From: Yinghuangia aomiensis
GTDB taxonomy: Bacteria > Actinomycetota > Actinomycetes > Streptomycetales > Streptomycetaceae
Length of the DNA: 64,000 nt
Assembly: GCF_039542225.1 (NCBI RefSeq)
Contig: NZ_BAABHS010000015.1
Coordinates: forward strand, 1 to 64,000
Direction of reading: 5' to 3'
The notes below the pieces were generated by a model. That model searched no databases. It was given only the letters and a program-made list of their open reading frames with translations, and had not been told where the DNA came from. How positions within the stretch are numbered: the first letter of the stretch is position 1; each line of letters starts with the position of its first letter. Positions 25,627-33,980 of this stretch are shown here, one piece after another. The position numbers and the translations under genes were made by a program.

Positions 25627-26538
25627 CTAACCCTTGGCCGCGACGGAGTCGAGGAGTCCGGCGAGCGCCTCGGTGAACACGTCGTTGTCGTCGCCGACGA
25701 CCATGTGGCCCGCGTCGGCGACGTCCGCGTAGGTCGACCCGGGGATGAGCGCGAGCATTTCGTGGACCGCTTCCACGCTCACCACGTCGGACTGGCGGCC
25801 GCGCACCAGCAGCGTCGGCACGGTGACCTTGCGCGCCGCGTCGGCGAGGCGCTCGGGCGTCACGTCGGGCCCGCGGCCGCCCGCGCTGCCGAGGGTGCCC
25901 ATGAACGCCGGGTCCCAGTGCCAGTACCAGCGGCCGTCGGCGCGCTGCCGCACGTTCCGGGCGAGCTTCTCCGGGTCGGACTGCCGCGGCCGGTTCGGCT
26001 GGTACCCGGCGAGCGCGTCGGCGACCTCGTCCAGCGACGCGAAACCGGCCCGGTGCGCGAGCATGAATTCGCTGATCCGGTCCACGCCCTCGCGTTCGGT
26101 GCGGTGCGTGATGTCGACCAGCACCAGGCCCGGCGTGTGGCCCTGCTCTTCGCCTTCGGCGAGCAGCGAGACCCAGCCGCCGAGGGAGGCGCCGACGAGG
26201 ACCGGGACGTGGCCGTCCTCGGCGGCGATCCGCGCCGCGACGGCGCGGACGTCGGCGACGAACGCGTCGATCGTGTAGTCGCCGTCGGCCGCCCAGTCGC
26301 TGTCGCCGTGGCCGCGCTGGTCGAGTGCGTAGGCGATCCAGCCGCGGGCGGCGAGGCGGGCCGCGGTGCGCGTCCACGAGCCGCGGGCCTGCCCGCCGCC
26401 GTGCAGCAGCAGGACCGCGCCGACCGGGTCGCCGTCCGGTGCCCAGCGGTCGGCGGCCAGCCCGAGCGGCTCCCCCGCGGGGTTGCGGGTGCCGTATTCC
26501 TCGCTGCCGAACCGGACCTGACGGGGTGTCGGGGCCAT
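25627..26538 (-). CDS. alpha/beta hydrolase
   Basis: 303 aa from ATG at 26538, preceded by GGAGGAG. The fold is alpha/beta hydrolase: oxyanion motif LLLHGGGQARGSW, LDQRGHGDSDW, nucleophile elbow VLVGASLGGWV (Ser of GAS-x-GG), TLLVRGRQSDVVS with the acid, and VADAGHMVVGDDND with the catalytic His. This is the general esterase/C-C hydrolase type, such as ring-fission product hydrolases, and substrate is not readable. It lies between the GntR gene (88 bp upstream) and the amidohydrolase, so it is likely part of the same regulon. Confidence 0.88.
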   Translation of the reverse strand: MAPTPRQVRFGSEEYGTRNPAGEPLGLAADRWAPDGDPVGAVLLLHGGGQARGSWTRTAARLAARGWIAYALDQRGHGDSDWAADGDYTIDAFVADVRAVAARIAAEDGHVPVLVGASLGGWVSLLAEGEEQGHTPGLVLVDITHRTEREGVDRISEFMLAHRAGFASLDEVADALAGYQPNRPRQSDPEKLARNVRQRADGRWYWHWDPAFMGTLGSAGGRGPDVTPERLADAARKVTVPTLLVRGRQSDVVSVEAVHEMLALIPGSTYADVADAGHMVVGDDNDVFTEALAGLLDSVAAKG

Positions 26539-26626
26539 CGCGTACTCCTCCGCACATAGGACGCCGTGGTGCGCGGGCATCCTCGCGCGGGGAGAGCGAA
26601 TGATCCAGAGCGAAAACCGGTTTCGG

Positions 26627-27409
26627 TCAGCGCACGAGCCGGGACCGCACGCGCCGCGCGGCGTCCTCCCGGCCGGTGTAGCGCTGCGTGGCATCCAGGT
26701 GTTTGGCCGCGATGCGGGACGCCCGGGCGGCGTCGCCGGCGGCGATCGCCGCGACGAGCTTCTCGTGGTCGCGCAGGCCCGCGTCGAAGGCCTCCTGCGC
26801 GGGCTCGTCCCCGGCCGCGGACGCGTCGCGGATCCATTCCTCTTCGTGCGCCGACCAGACGTGTTCGAGTCCGCCGACGACCAGTGCCAGTGTCGCGCTG
26901 CCGCAGCCGGCCACCAGCACTTCGTGGAAGCGGCGCGCGGTGCGGTTGAACGCGGGCGCGTCCGCGGTGAGTTGCCGCTGCTCGGCGAGCACCTCGCGCA
27001 GCTCCGGCACGACCGTGTCCGCCCGGTCCTCGCGCTCCGCGCACAACGCGGCGCACATCGGCTCCAGTTGCAGCACCGCCAGGCCGAGGTCGGCGAGCGG
27101 CGCACGCTCGGCTTCCAGGACGAGCGCGAGGGTGTAGGCGACGCGCGCCGAGGTCGGGAGGTGCACGGTGCCGCCGCCGACGTTGCCGCGGCGGACGGTG
27201 ACCAGCCCTTCGGTCTCCAGAATGCGCAGGGCCTCGCGCACCGAAGGGCCGCTCACGTTGAACCGGGCCATGAGGTCTTCCTGCCGCGGCAGGTTCTCGC
27301 CTTGGCCGATCCGCCCGGCGAGGATCTCCTCGCGCAGGTCGTCGGACACCATCTCGGCCAGGCGGGGCTGGCGCATCTGCCGCTGGCGCATCCCGTCGGT
27401 GGTCTCCAT
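26627..27409 (-). CDS. FadR/GntR-family transcriptional regulator
   Basis: 260 aa if the ATG at 27409 is used; starts at 27442 or 27391 are possible and no clear ribosome site decides. The winged helix is LAEMVSDDLREEILAGRI through EDLMARFNVSGPSVREALRILETEGLVTVRRG. The C-terminal FCD ligand domain has FHEVLVAGCGSATLALVVGGLEHVW and ends with LRDHEKLVAAIAAGDAARASRIAAKHLD, whose His residues usually bind metal in this family. It likely represses the flanking catabolic genes until an acid or acyl-CoA ligand binds. Confidence 0.88.
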   Translation of the reverse strand: METTDGMRQRQMRQPRLAEMVSDDLREEILAGRIGQGENLPRQEDLMARFNVSGPSVREALRILETEGLVTVRRGNVGGGTVHLPTSARVAYTLALVLEAERAPLADLGLAVLQLEPMCAALCAEREDRADTVVPELREVLAEQRQLTADAPAFNRTARRFHEVLVAGCGSATLALVVGGLEHVWSAHEEEWIRDASAAGDEPAQEAFDAGLRDHEKLVAAIAAGDAARASRIAAKHLDATQRYTGREDAARRVRSRLVR

Positions 27410-27471
27410 GTGGCGGCGCGCTCCCGGTGTCCGTGGGCGGTCCATCAGCCGTCCGTCAGCTGCCCATCGTG

Positions 27472-27487
27472 ACAAAGATAATAAGGT
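27472..27487 (+). promoter_or_regulatory. possible operator half-site copy C
   Basis: ACAAAGATAATAAGGT in the divergent gap between the GntR gene and the SDR gene shares the half-site AAAGATA with the reverse strand of copies A and B. The match is partial, so this is a weak call. Confidence 0.3.
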
Positions 27488-27597
27488 CGGCGGCCGTTGC
27501 CGAATCCCCTGCGCCGCCCCGGCGCCCCTTGCGGTTTGTGACGGACCGTCATAGAAACTTTACCCAGTCAAGTATTTGCGAGACCGGGAGGCGTGCC

Positions 27598-28404
27598 ATG
27601 GGACGGCTGCAGGACCACGTTGCGGTGATCACGGGTTCGGGGGCCGGCATCGGACGCGGCATCGCCCGGCGGATGGCCGCCGAAGGCGCCCGCGTCCTGG
27701 TCAACGACATCCGCAAGGACGCCGCCGAGCAGGCCGCCGCGGAGATCGCGCGCGACTTCGGCACCGACGTGCTCGCCGTCGAGGCCGACGTCACCGACAA
27801 GGAGCAGGCAACCGGCCTGGTCAAGGCCGCGGTCGAGCACTGGGGGCGCATCGACACGCTGGTGAACAACGCGTGGGGCGGCGGCCGCGTCAACCGGCTG
27901 GAGAACAAGACCGACGAGCAGTTCGAGTTCGGCCTGCACATGGGGCTGTGGGCGGGCTGGTGGACGATGCGCGAGGCGTTCCCGCACATGCGCGAGGCCG
28001 GACGCGGCAGCATCGTCAACATCTGCTCGCTCAACGGCGTCAACGCGCACATGTACACCGCCGAGTACAACGTCGCGAAGGAGGCGCTGCGCGCGCTCAC
28101 CCGGACCGCGGCACGCGAGTGGGCGCAGCACCAGATCCGCGCGAACGTCATCTGCCCGGGCGCCAAGACCGAGGCGTTCGAGGCGTACGCGCGGGCCAAC
28201 CCGGCAGCCGCCGCGGACGCCGAGGCACGCAACCCGATGGGGCGGATGGGCGACCCGGAGGGCGACATCGGCGGGGTCGCGGTGTTCCTGGCCTCCGACG
28301 ACGCGCGGTACGTCACCGGCAACACGCTGTTCGTCGGCGGCGGCTCGCACATCAACGGCGTCGTCTGGGCGCCGATGCCCGAAGAGGACCGTGTCAAGAG
28401 CTGA
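27598..28404 (+). CDS. short-chain dehydrogenase/reductase
   Basis: 268 aa from ATG at 27598, with GGGAGG upstream. Classical SDR: cofactor motif TGSGAGIGRG, the acidic residue region VNDIRKD (the Asp suggests NAD(H)), NNAWGGG at the NNAG position, and the catalytic YNVAK with the Ser in NICSLNG. The C-terminus reads GGVAVFLASDDARYVTGNTLFVGGG. It is divergent from the GntR gene and near the beta-oxidation genes. It may be the 3-hydroxyacyl-CoA or ring-alcohol dehydrogenase of that route, since no classical FadB is present. Confidence 0.9.
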   Translation: MGRLQDHVAVITGSGAGIGRGIARRMAAEGARVLVNDIRKDAAEQAAAEIARDFGTDVLAVEADVTDKEQATGLVKAAVEHWGRIDTLVNNAWGGGRVNRLENKTDEQFEFGLHMGLWAGWWTMREAFPHMREAGRGSIVNICSLNGVNAHMYTAEYNVAKEALRALTRTAAREWAQHQIRANVICPGAKTEAFEAYARANPAAAADAEARNPMGRMGDPEGDIGGVAVFLASDDARYVTGNTLFVGGGSHINGVVWAPMPEEDRVKS

Positions 28405-28498
28405 TTCCCGACGCCGACTCCCCGGTGGGAAACGGCCGCTGACGCAGCTTCGGAAGCGATCCGGGCCGTTTGTCGGAGGGGCCGCTTAGGCTGTGGCA

Positions 28499-29512
28499 AT
28501 GGACGCAGATGGCCCCGCCGCGGGAACCGCGACGCTCGAGCAGGCGCTCGAAAAGCATCGCGTGGAACTGACCGGATACTGCTACCGCATGCTCGGCTCT
28601 CCCTTCGAGGCCGAGGACGCCGTGCAGGACACGATGGTGCGCGCGTGGCGCGGCTACGACAAGTTCGAGGGCCGCGCCTCGATGCGGTCCTGGCTGTACC
28701 GGATCGCGACCAACGTGTGCCTGGACATGCTGGGCGGCAAGGAGCGCAAGGTCCGCCCGATGGACCTGACGTCGGTCGGGTCGACGGCGGCGCCGTCCAC
28801 CGTCCAGCACCCGGAGACCACCTGGCTGGCGCCCACGCCCGACCACAAGGTGCTGGTCGGCGACGACCCGGCCGACGTGGCGATCGCGCGCGACTCGGTG
28901 CGGCTGGCGTTCGTCGCCGCCCTGCACCACCTGCCCGCCCGGCAGCGCGCCGTGCTGATCCTGCGCGAGGTGCTGTGCTGGCAGGCGAGCGAGGTGGCCG
29001 AACTCCTCGACACGTCGGTCGCGTCGGTGAACAGCGCCCTGCAGCGGGCGCGCGCCACCCTCGCGTCGGTCGACGTGGCGTCCACCGACCTGGACGAACC
29101 GTCCGACGAGGAGCAGCGCGCGCTGCTCGCGAAGTACGTCGCGGCGTTCGAGAGCTACGACCTCGACGCGCTGGCGAACCTGCTGTCCGAGGACGTCGTC
29201 CTGCAGATGCCGCCGTGGGAGCTGTGGCTGCGGGGCGCGGACGAGATCGCCACGTGGATGCTGGGCATCGGCGTCGGCTGCCGCGGCTCGCGGCTGGTGC
29301 CGGTGGTCGCGGCGAACGGGACGCCCGCGTTCGGGCAGTACCGGCCGTCGGGGCCGAACGGCGAGCACGAGCCGTGGGCGCTTCAGGTCATCGAGATCTC
29401 AGATGGGCGCATCGTCGGCATGAACGCCTTCCTCGACACCGAGAAGCTGTTCCCGCTGTTCGGGCTCCCGGAGCGGCTGGAGCCGGTCGCCGAGGAGGCC
29501 GCCGCGGGGTGA
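28499..29512 (+). CDS. ECF sigma factor with SnoaL-like C-terminal domain
   Basis: 337 aa from ATG at 28499 (GTG at 28493 is also in frame). Region 2 is GYCYRMLGSPFEAEDAVQDTMVRAW and RSWLYRIATNVCLDML. Region 4 is ALHHLPARQRAVLILREVLCWQASEVAELLDTSVASVNSALQRAR. A long C-terminal extension (about residues 205-325), with YVAAFESYDLDALANLLSEDVVLQMPP, is a SnoaL/NTF2-like domain. ECF groups of this type regulate themselves through the fused domain rather than a separate anti-sigma factor. It is convergent with a STAS gene and overlaps it by 114 nt. Confidence 0.9.
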   Translation: MDADGPAAGTATLEQALEKHRVELTGYCYRMLGSPFEAEDAVQDTMVRAWRGYDKFEGRASMRSWLYRIATNVCLDMLGGKERKVRPMDLTSVGSTAAPSTVQHPETTWLAPTPDHKVLVGDDPADVAIARDSVRLAFVAALHHLPARQRAVLILREVLCWQASEVAELLDTSVASVNSALQRARATLASVDVASTDLDEPSDEEQRALLAKYVAAFESYDLDALANLLSEDVVLQMPPWELWLRGADEIATWMLGIGVGCRGSRLVPVVAANGTPAFGQYRPSGPNGEHEPWALQVIEISDGRIVGMNAFLDTEKLFPLFGLPERLEPVAEEAAAG

Positions 29513-29827
29513 CGCCCGGGCGCGGTCGGCCGGCCCGGGGCCGGCCGGCTCGCCGGGGTCGTCCGTCGGGACGGCGCGCTCGAGGCCGAGCAGGCCGAGC
29601 ATGTCGCGCAGCGCCGGAGGGGCGTCGCGTATCCGGTACGCGCGCCCGTACCGCTTGGCGGCGAGCCGCAGCCGGGCCAGCACGTCCACCGTGACGAGGT
29701 CCGGACGCACCACCGCGCCCACGTCGCACACCAGCGGCGCCGCGGGCGTGCCTTCCAGCACCGTCCGCACCCGCGCGCACACCCCCGCGACGTCCCCGCG
29801 CGCCAGGGGCCCGATCGCCACGACCAC
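29399..29827 (-). CDS. STAS domain protein (anti-sigma antagonist-like)
   Basis: 142 aa from GTG at 29827; GTG at 29821 is also possible, and GGAGGGGAG lies just upstream. The STAS-like fold is seen in VVVAIGPLARGDVAGVCARVRTVL, LVCDVGAVVRPDLVTVDVLARL and GRAYRIRDAPPALRDMLGLLGL. The Ser that is phosphorylated in SpoIIAA-like antagonists (DxSG-hhD) is replaced by VRPDLVTVD, so partner switching by phosphorylation is doubtful. The last 38 codons run antisense to the end of the ECF sigma gene, so this tail is probably unstructured. Confidence 0.65.
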   Translation of the reverse strand: MVVAIGPLARGDVAGVCARVRTVLEGTPAAPLVCDVGAVVRPDLVTVDVLARLRLAAKRYGRAYRIRDAPPALRDMLGLLGLERAVPTDDPGEPAGPGPADRARASPRGGLLGDRLQPLREPEQREQLLGVEEGVHADDAPI

Positions 29828-30550
29828 CTCCCCTCCTACCACCCGGACACACACCGGCCACCCCAAAACCGCGCCGCCGCGCCGCCGCACCCAGGAGCGC
29901 CCACCGGCGGATACGACACCCCGAGCGACCTCGGGGCCGCTCGTGTATACAGACCGCCGAGAACCCCGAAACTCATCGCAGTCGGAGCGGGCGCCGGTTT
30001 GCGGTCGGGCGTGGGGCCGCCAACGCCTGCCGGGTGACCGGGACGGGGTGCGGCGGATCGGCGGCCGCGCACGAGGGTCGCCAGGCCCGCGCCCCGACCG
30101 CGAGCGCGCCGCCGCCCCGCGACCGGGGCCGAGCGGGACGGTTTGCGCAGGAGGGCGGGTCGCCGACGAGCACGGCGCGTCCCGGAGCCGACCACGCGCC
30201 ACCCGGCCGCTGCCCCCGCGCCGACACGGCAGTCGGCCGCGCCAGTGGTGGGTACTCGGGCGTGACGCGCCGGGACTCCCGGCACCCACGCACGGCAGCG
30301 GAGACCGATGCCCGGCTTGCCCGCCTGCGACCGGACCGTGGGCCCGGCGACCCGCGCGCTCGCCGCCCGCCAGGGCCCGAACCGCCGACGCGCCGTCGGC
30401 CACCCGGCATCCACCACCCGACGTATCGTCATCCCCGCCTGGCGGCCGCCCGCGCCCGGCTTCTCCCTCCCCCTCCCCGCAGCCGCCGTCGCCCCGCCGC
30501 CCACCGGTCGGGCACCTCGCCGTTCCCCGTCGGCCGCCCCCATCTCCCCT
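29828..30550. other. GC-rich intergenic region, no gene seen
   Basis: About 720 bp. All open frames give Arg/Pro/Gly-rich low-complexity peptides on both strands, with no ribosome site or domain. It ends in the promoter region of the MaoC gene. Confidence 0.5.
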
Positions 30551-30564
30551 GTGGCATATGCCAC
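30551..30564. promoter_or_regulatory. perfect 14-bp palindrome upstream of MaoC gene
   Basis: GTGGCATATGCCAC is a perfect palindrome 67 bp before the MaoC start codon. Symmetric and isolated, it fits an activator or repressor dimer site placed upstream of the core promoter. Confidence 0.55.
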
Positions 30565-30588
30565 CTGGCGGACCGTCAGATCCTTGGG

Positions 30589-30603
30589 CCTTGCTATACA
30601 AGG
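30589..30603 (+). promoter_or_regulatory. -10-like element within inverted repeat
   Basis: CCTTG-CTATA-CAAGG is a 5-bp-arm inverted repeat that encloses a TATACA -10-like hexamer (30595-30600). GACCGT, 18 bp further upstream, could be the -35. A repressor bound here would block the promoter of the MaoC gene, whose start is 27 bp downstream. Confidence 0.5.
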
Positions 30604-30630
30604 ACTGCCGGAATCCGACAGGGAGAGCAC

Positions 30631-31089
30631 ATGGCCGTCACGACGTTCACCGATCTGCAGCAGATCAAGGACGCGCTGGGCAAGCACCTCGGCTACAGCG
30701 AGTGGCTGGAGGTGACCCAGGACCGGATCAACCGGTTCGCCGACGCGACCGGCGACCACCAGTGGATCCACGTGGACGTCGAGAAGGCCAAGGAAGGCCC
30801 GTTCGGCGCGCCGATCGCGCACGGCTACCTGACGCTGTCGCTGTCCAACCTGTTCCTGCCGCAGATCGTCGAGGTGCAGAACATCTCGATGGGCGTCAAC
30901 TACGGCGTCGACAAGATCCGGTTCCCCAGCCCCGTCAAGGTGAACCAGCGGATCCGCGGCGGCGCGGAGATCACCGCGGTGAGCGACATCCCCGGCGGCA
31001 TCCAGGTCACCATCAAGATCACCATCGAGATCGACGGCGAGGCCAAGCCCGCCTGCATCATCGAGTCGCTGACCCGCTACCTCGCCTGA
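30631..31089 (+). CDS. MaoC family dehydratase
   Basis: 152 aa from ATG at 30631, with GGGAGAG upstream. Single hotdog of the (R)-specific enoyl-CoA hydratase type. The catalytic motif FADATGDHQWIHVD supplies the Asp and His, followed by GAPIAHGYLTLSLSNLF. It hydrates trans-2-enoyl-CoA to the (R)-3-hydroxyacyl-CoA. It is monocistronic, between two palindromic sites upstream and a strong hairpin downstream, so it is probably controlled on its own. Confidence 0.92.
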   Translation: MAVTTFTDLQQIKDALGKHLGYSEWLEVTQDRINRFADATGDHQWIHVDVEKAKEGPFGAPIAHGYLTLSLSNLFLPQIVEVQNISMGVNYGVDKIRFPSPVKVNQRIRGGAEITAVSDIPGGIQVTIKITIEIDGEAKPACIIESLTRYLA

Positions 31090-31112
31090 GCAGCGCGGCG
31101 CGACGGCAACGA

Positions 31113-31146
31113 CGCGGGGCCCGTACGACACCGTACGGGCCCCGCG
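31113..31146. terminator. hairpin terminator
   Basis: Perfect 15-bp arms, CGCGGGGCCCGTACG (31113-31127) and its complement at 31132-31146, with loop ACAC. It lies between the convergent MaoC and DUF3105 genes. Confidence 0.85.
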
Positions 31147-31162
31147 GCATGTCCCGGCCGGC

Positions 31163-31963
31163 TCACATCACCGGCTTCCCGACCCCCGAGTCGCAGACCG
31201 CCCCGGGCTCCGGGGTCTGCGGCCCCTGCGCGTACGCCGTGACGAACTGCCCCAGCCGCGGGTCCCGCGCCGAGTCGAGCTTGAGCTGCAGCCCCCACGC
31301 CGACGCGACGACCGGGCTCGGCAGCCCCGGGTACGGGCTCAGCAGGATGTACGGCTTGCCGCGCAGCGCCGTCTCCAGCGCCGTGATCTGGTCCTGCGGC
31401 AGGTCGGGCCGGTACGTCACCCACACCGCCCCGTGCTCCATCGAGTGCACGGCGTTCCGGTTCGGCACCGGCCCGCGGTAGATCCCGCAGTTCGCCCAGC
31501 GCGGATCGTGCTGCCCGCCCACCGGCGGCGTCTGCGGGTAGACGATGTTGCTGGTCTTGTCGTGCTGCTGCGACGCCGTGTACCCGGTCACCCCCGCGAT
31601 CGGGCTGTCCACCTGCTTGGGCGCGACGTCCGCGGTGAGCTTCGGCGCGTCCGCGCCCGGGCCGGCCGGGAACCCGGCGGCCGCGCCGGTGCCCGTCGCG
31701 CCGCCCGTCGGTCCCGTCGTGGCCGGCGTGGAGGCCTCCGTGGTCGGCGTCTTCGGCTTCTTGGTCGGGGTCGCGTCGCCGGTCGGGGCCGCGGGCGGGC
31801 CCGACGTGCCGAACGGGTCGCCGCCCGGCGCGCCCAGCTTCTCGTTGTCGCCGCTGCAGCCGCTCAACGCCACCGCCCCGAACAGCGCCGCCGCGACCGC
31901 CCCGGCGAGCCGGGCCCGCCCGGGTATCCGGGTCCGGGTGCCGCCGCGCGCCATGCCGTCCAT
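31163..31963 (-). CDS. DUF3105 lipoprotein
   Basis: 266 aa from the start at 31963, preceded by GAGGAA; ATG at 31954 is an alternative. Signal peptide with lipobox LSGC (Cys 36), then a Thr/Pro/Gly-rich linker to about residue 105. The DUF3105 domain has GYTASQQHDKTSNIVYPQTPPVGGQHDPRWANCGIY, AVHSMEHGAVWVTYRPDL and SPYPGLPSPVVASAWG. The conserved His and Cys suggest metal or redox chemistry, but no function is established. It should be anchored on the outer face of the membrane. Confidence 0.87.
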   Translation of the reverse strand: MDGMARGGTRTRIPGRARLAGAVAAALFGAVALSGCSGDNEKLGAPGGDPFGTSGPPAAPTGDATPTKKPKTPTTEASTPATTGPTGGATGTGAAAGFPAGPGADAPKLTADVAPKQVDSPIAGVTGYTASQQHDKTSNIVYPQTPPVGGQHDPRWANCGIYRGPVPNRNAVHSMEHGAVWVTYRPDLPQDQITALETALRGKPYILLSPYPGLPSPVVASAWGLQLKLDSARDPRLGQFVTAYAQGPQTPEPGAVCDSGVGKPVM

Positions 31964-32110
31964 CGAGTTCCTCCCCGCCCGCCCCGGCCCGGGCGGCCGC
32001 GGTCCGCAGAGATTAACCGGTATGCGCGGCCTGCCGCGGACCCCGCCACCCCCCGAGTCGGGGGCTCGGGGGGTGGCGGGTCGACCCGGCGCCGAAACGA
32101 CCGGACGGGG

Positions 32111-33319
32111 TCAGAACGTCGCCGGGGGCTCCGGGTCGATGACGACGCAGCGGGTGCCGCTGTAGATCGTCGGCATGCACTTGTTGCAGTGGATGCACAG
32201 CGACTTGACCGCGGTGCGGCTCTCGTCGGCGGCGATCCGGTTGATCAGGTCGGGCTCACGGAGGATCGCGCGGCCCATCGCGACGAACTCGAAGCCTTCG
32301 CGCATCGCGAGGTCCATCGTTTCGCGGTTGGTGATGCCGCCGAGGAGGATGAGCGGCATCTTCAGCTCCGCGCGGAACTGCCGGGCGTAGTCGAGCAGGA
32401 AGGCGTCCTGGTACGGGTACGCGTGCAGGAACTTCTTGCCGATCAGCTTCACGCCGAGCTGCTGCGGCTGCGGGAAGGTCGCGGCGAACTCGGGGATCGG
32501 GGCGTCGCCGCGGAACAGGTACATCGGGTTGAGCAGCGAGCTGCCGACGGTGAGTTCGAGGGCGTCGAGGCCGCCGTCCTCCTCGAGCCACTTGGCGGTC
32601 TGGAGGCTCTCGTCGAGCCAGATGCCGCCGGGGACGCCGTCCGACATGTTCAGCTTGGCGGTGACGGCGATGCGGTCGCCGACCGCGTCGCGCACGGCGC
32701 GGACCGCGGCGCGGGCGACCTTGGCGCGGTTGGCGAGGCTGCCGCCGTAGCCGTCCTTGCGCTTGTTGATCTTCGGGCTGAGGAACGAGCTGGCGAAGTA
32801 GTTGTGCCCGAGGTGGATCTCGACCGCGTCGAAGCCCGCCTCGATGGCGTACTTGGCGGCGTTCGCGTGCGCTTCGCCGATGCGCTTGATGTCGTCTTCG
32901 GTCGCGGCGCGCGTGGCCTTCATGCTGATCGGGTTGAAGGACCGCGACGGCGCCAGCGCCGGAAGCCCGTTGGACTTCGCGTTGGCGACCGGACCGGCGT
33001 GCCCGATCTGCGCGGACACCGCGGCGCCTTCCTTGTGCACGGCGTCGGTGAGGCGGCGCAGGCCCGGGATCGCCTCGGGACGCCAGTAGATCTGGTGCCG
33101 GTCGGTGCGGCCTTCCGGCGCGACGGCGAGGTACGCGACCGTCGTCATGCCGATGCCGCCCGCGGCGGGCTTGCGGTGGTACTCGATCAGCGAGTCGGTG
33201 ACCAGCGCGTCCGGGGTGGCGCCTTCGAACGTGGCCGCCTTGACGATGCGGTTCCGCAGCGTGAGCGGACCCAGCTTGGCGGGCGCGAAGACGTCGGGGG
33301 TGGGGTCCGGCGTGGTCAT
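32111..33319 (-). CDS. NADH:flavin oxidoreductase (old yellow enzyme family)
   Basis: 402 aa from ATG at 33319, overlapping the TetR stop by ATGA. FMN barrel with FAPAKLGPLTLRNRIVKAATFEG, HAGPVANAKSNG, VEIHLGHNYFASSFLSP followed by YGGSLANR, and GGITNRETMDLAM near the FMN phosphate. The C-terminus has a four-Cys pattern C-x2-C-x2-C-x9-C (CIHCNKCMP then GTRC). This is like the iron-sulfur site of 2,4-dienoyl-CoA reductase but spaced differently, and the flavodoxin-like second half is absent. It likely reduces an enone or enoyl substrate, controlled by its TetR partner. Confidence 0.88.
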   Translation of the reverse strand: MTTPDPTPDVFAPAKLGPLTLRNRIVKAATFEGATPDALVTDSLIEYHRKPAAGGIGMTTVAYLAVAPEGRTDRHQIYWRPEAIPGLRRLTDAVHKEGAAVSAQIGHAGPVANAKSNGLPALAPSRSFNPISMKATRAATEDDIKRIGEAHANAAKYAIEAGFDAVEIHLGHNYFASSFLSPKINKRKDGYGGSLANRAKVARAAVRAVRDAVGDRIAVTAKLNMSDGVPGGIWLDESLQTAKWLEEDGGLDALELTVGSSLLNPMYLFRGDAPIPEFAATFPQPQQLGVKLIGKKFLHAYPYQDAFLLDYARQFRAELKMPLILLGGITNRETMDLAMREGFEFVAMGRAILREPDLINRIAADESRTAVKSLCIHCNKCMPTIYSGTRCVVIDPEPPATF

Positions 33320-33960
33320 GAGGCTTCCTCTCCGGGAGCGGGCGCGTCGAGTCCGGCGGCGATGAACGCGGCGACTTGGCGCGGGTCGGGGGGCGGCAAG
33401 GCCCCGAGTCGGTCGGCGGGCACGAGCGGCTGCCCGTAGGTCTGGAGCAACAGCGCGAAGGCCAGGCGCCACCGCTGGTCCGCCACACGTTCGGACAGGT
33501 CGGGCCGGGTCGCGCGCAGCAGCGCGCACCACGGTTCGTAGCGGAACCACGGGTTGTCCCAGGGCACTTCCACGCTGCCGAGGACGACACGGGCCAGCAG
33601 GTGCACCAGCATGCGGCCGTCCTCGGCCGCGACGAGCTGGTCGAACGGGCTGACGATGATGTCGGCGAGCTCCGTTATCCCGGGCTTCCACCCGGCATCC
33701 CGCCGCTCGCCCAGCTCCCCCAGCCGATCGGCCCACAGCGGCACGAGCCGCTGCTGCAGCACCACGGCGACCAGGCCTTCCTTCGACCCGAAGTGGTAGT
33801 GCACCGCGGCCGGGTTCATCCCCGCCGCCGCATTCACCGCCCGGACCGACACCTTGTCGTACCCCTGCGCCAAAAACAGCCGCTCGGCCTCGGCCACCAA
33901 CCGCCCCCGCGTCACCGGCGATGCGGCATTCGGCACCCGTTCCTTGCCCATGCGGGACAT
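33316..33960 (-). CDS. TetR-family transcriptional regulator
   Basis: 214 aa from ATG at 33960; an in-frame TTG at 33987 would lie inside the operator, and ATG at 33951 is also possible. The helix-turn-helix is RLVAEAERLFLAQGYDKVSVRAVNAAAGMNPAAVHYHFGSKEGL. The C-terminal ligand domain is diverged and Trp-rich (WDNPWFRYEPWCALLRA). It is followed, with an ATGA overlap, by the flavin oxidoreductase. A perfect 21-bp palindrome lies just upstream, so it probably represses both itself and the oxidoreductase. Confidence 0.9.
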   Translation of the reverse strand: MSRMGKERVPNAASPVTRGRLVAEAERLFLAQGYDKVSVRAVNAAAGMNPAAVHYHFGSKEGLVAVVLQQRLVPLWADRLGELGERRDAGWKPGITELADIIVSPFDQLVAAEDGRMLVHLLARVVLGSVEVPWDNPWFRYEPWCALLRATRPDLSERVADQRWRLAFALLLQTYGQPLVPADRLGALPPPDPRQVAAFIAAGLDAPAPGEEAS

Positions 33961-33980
33961 GAGAGCACGGTTCCCCAACC

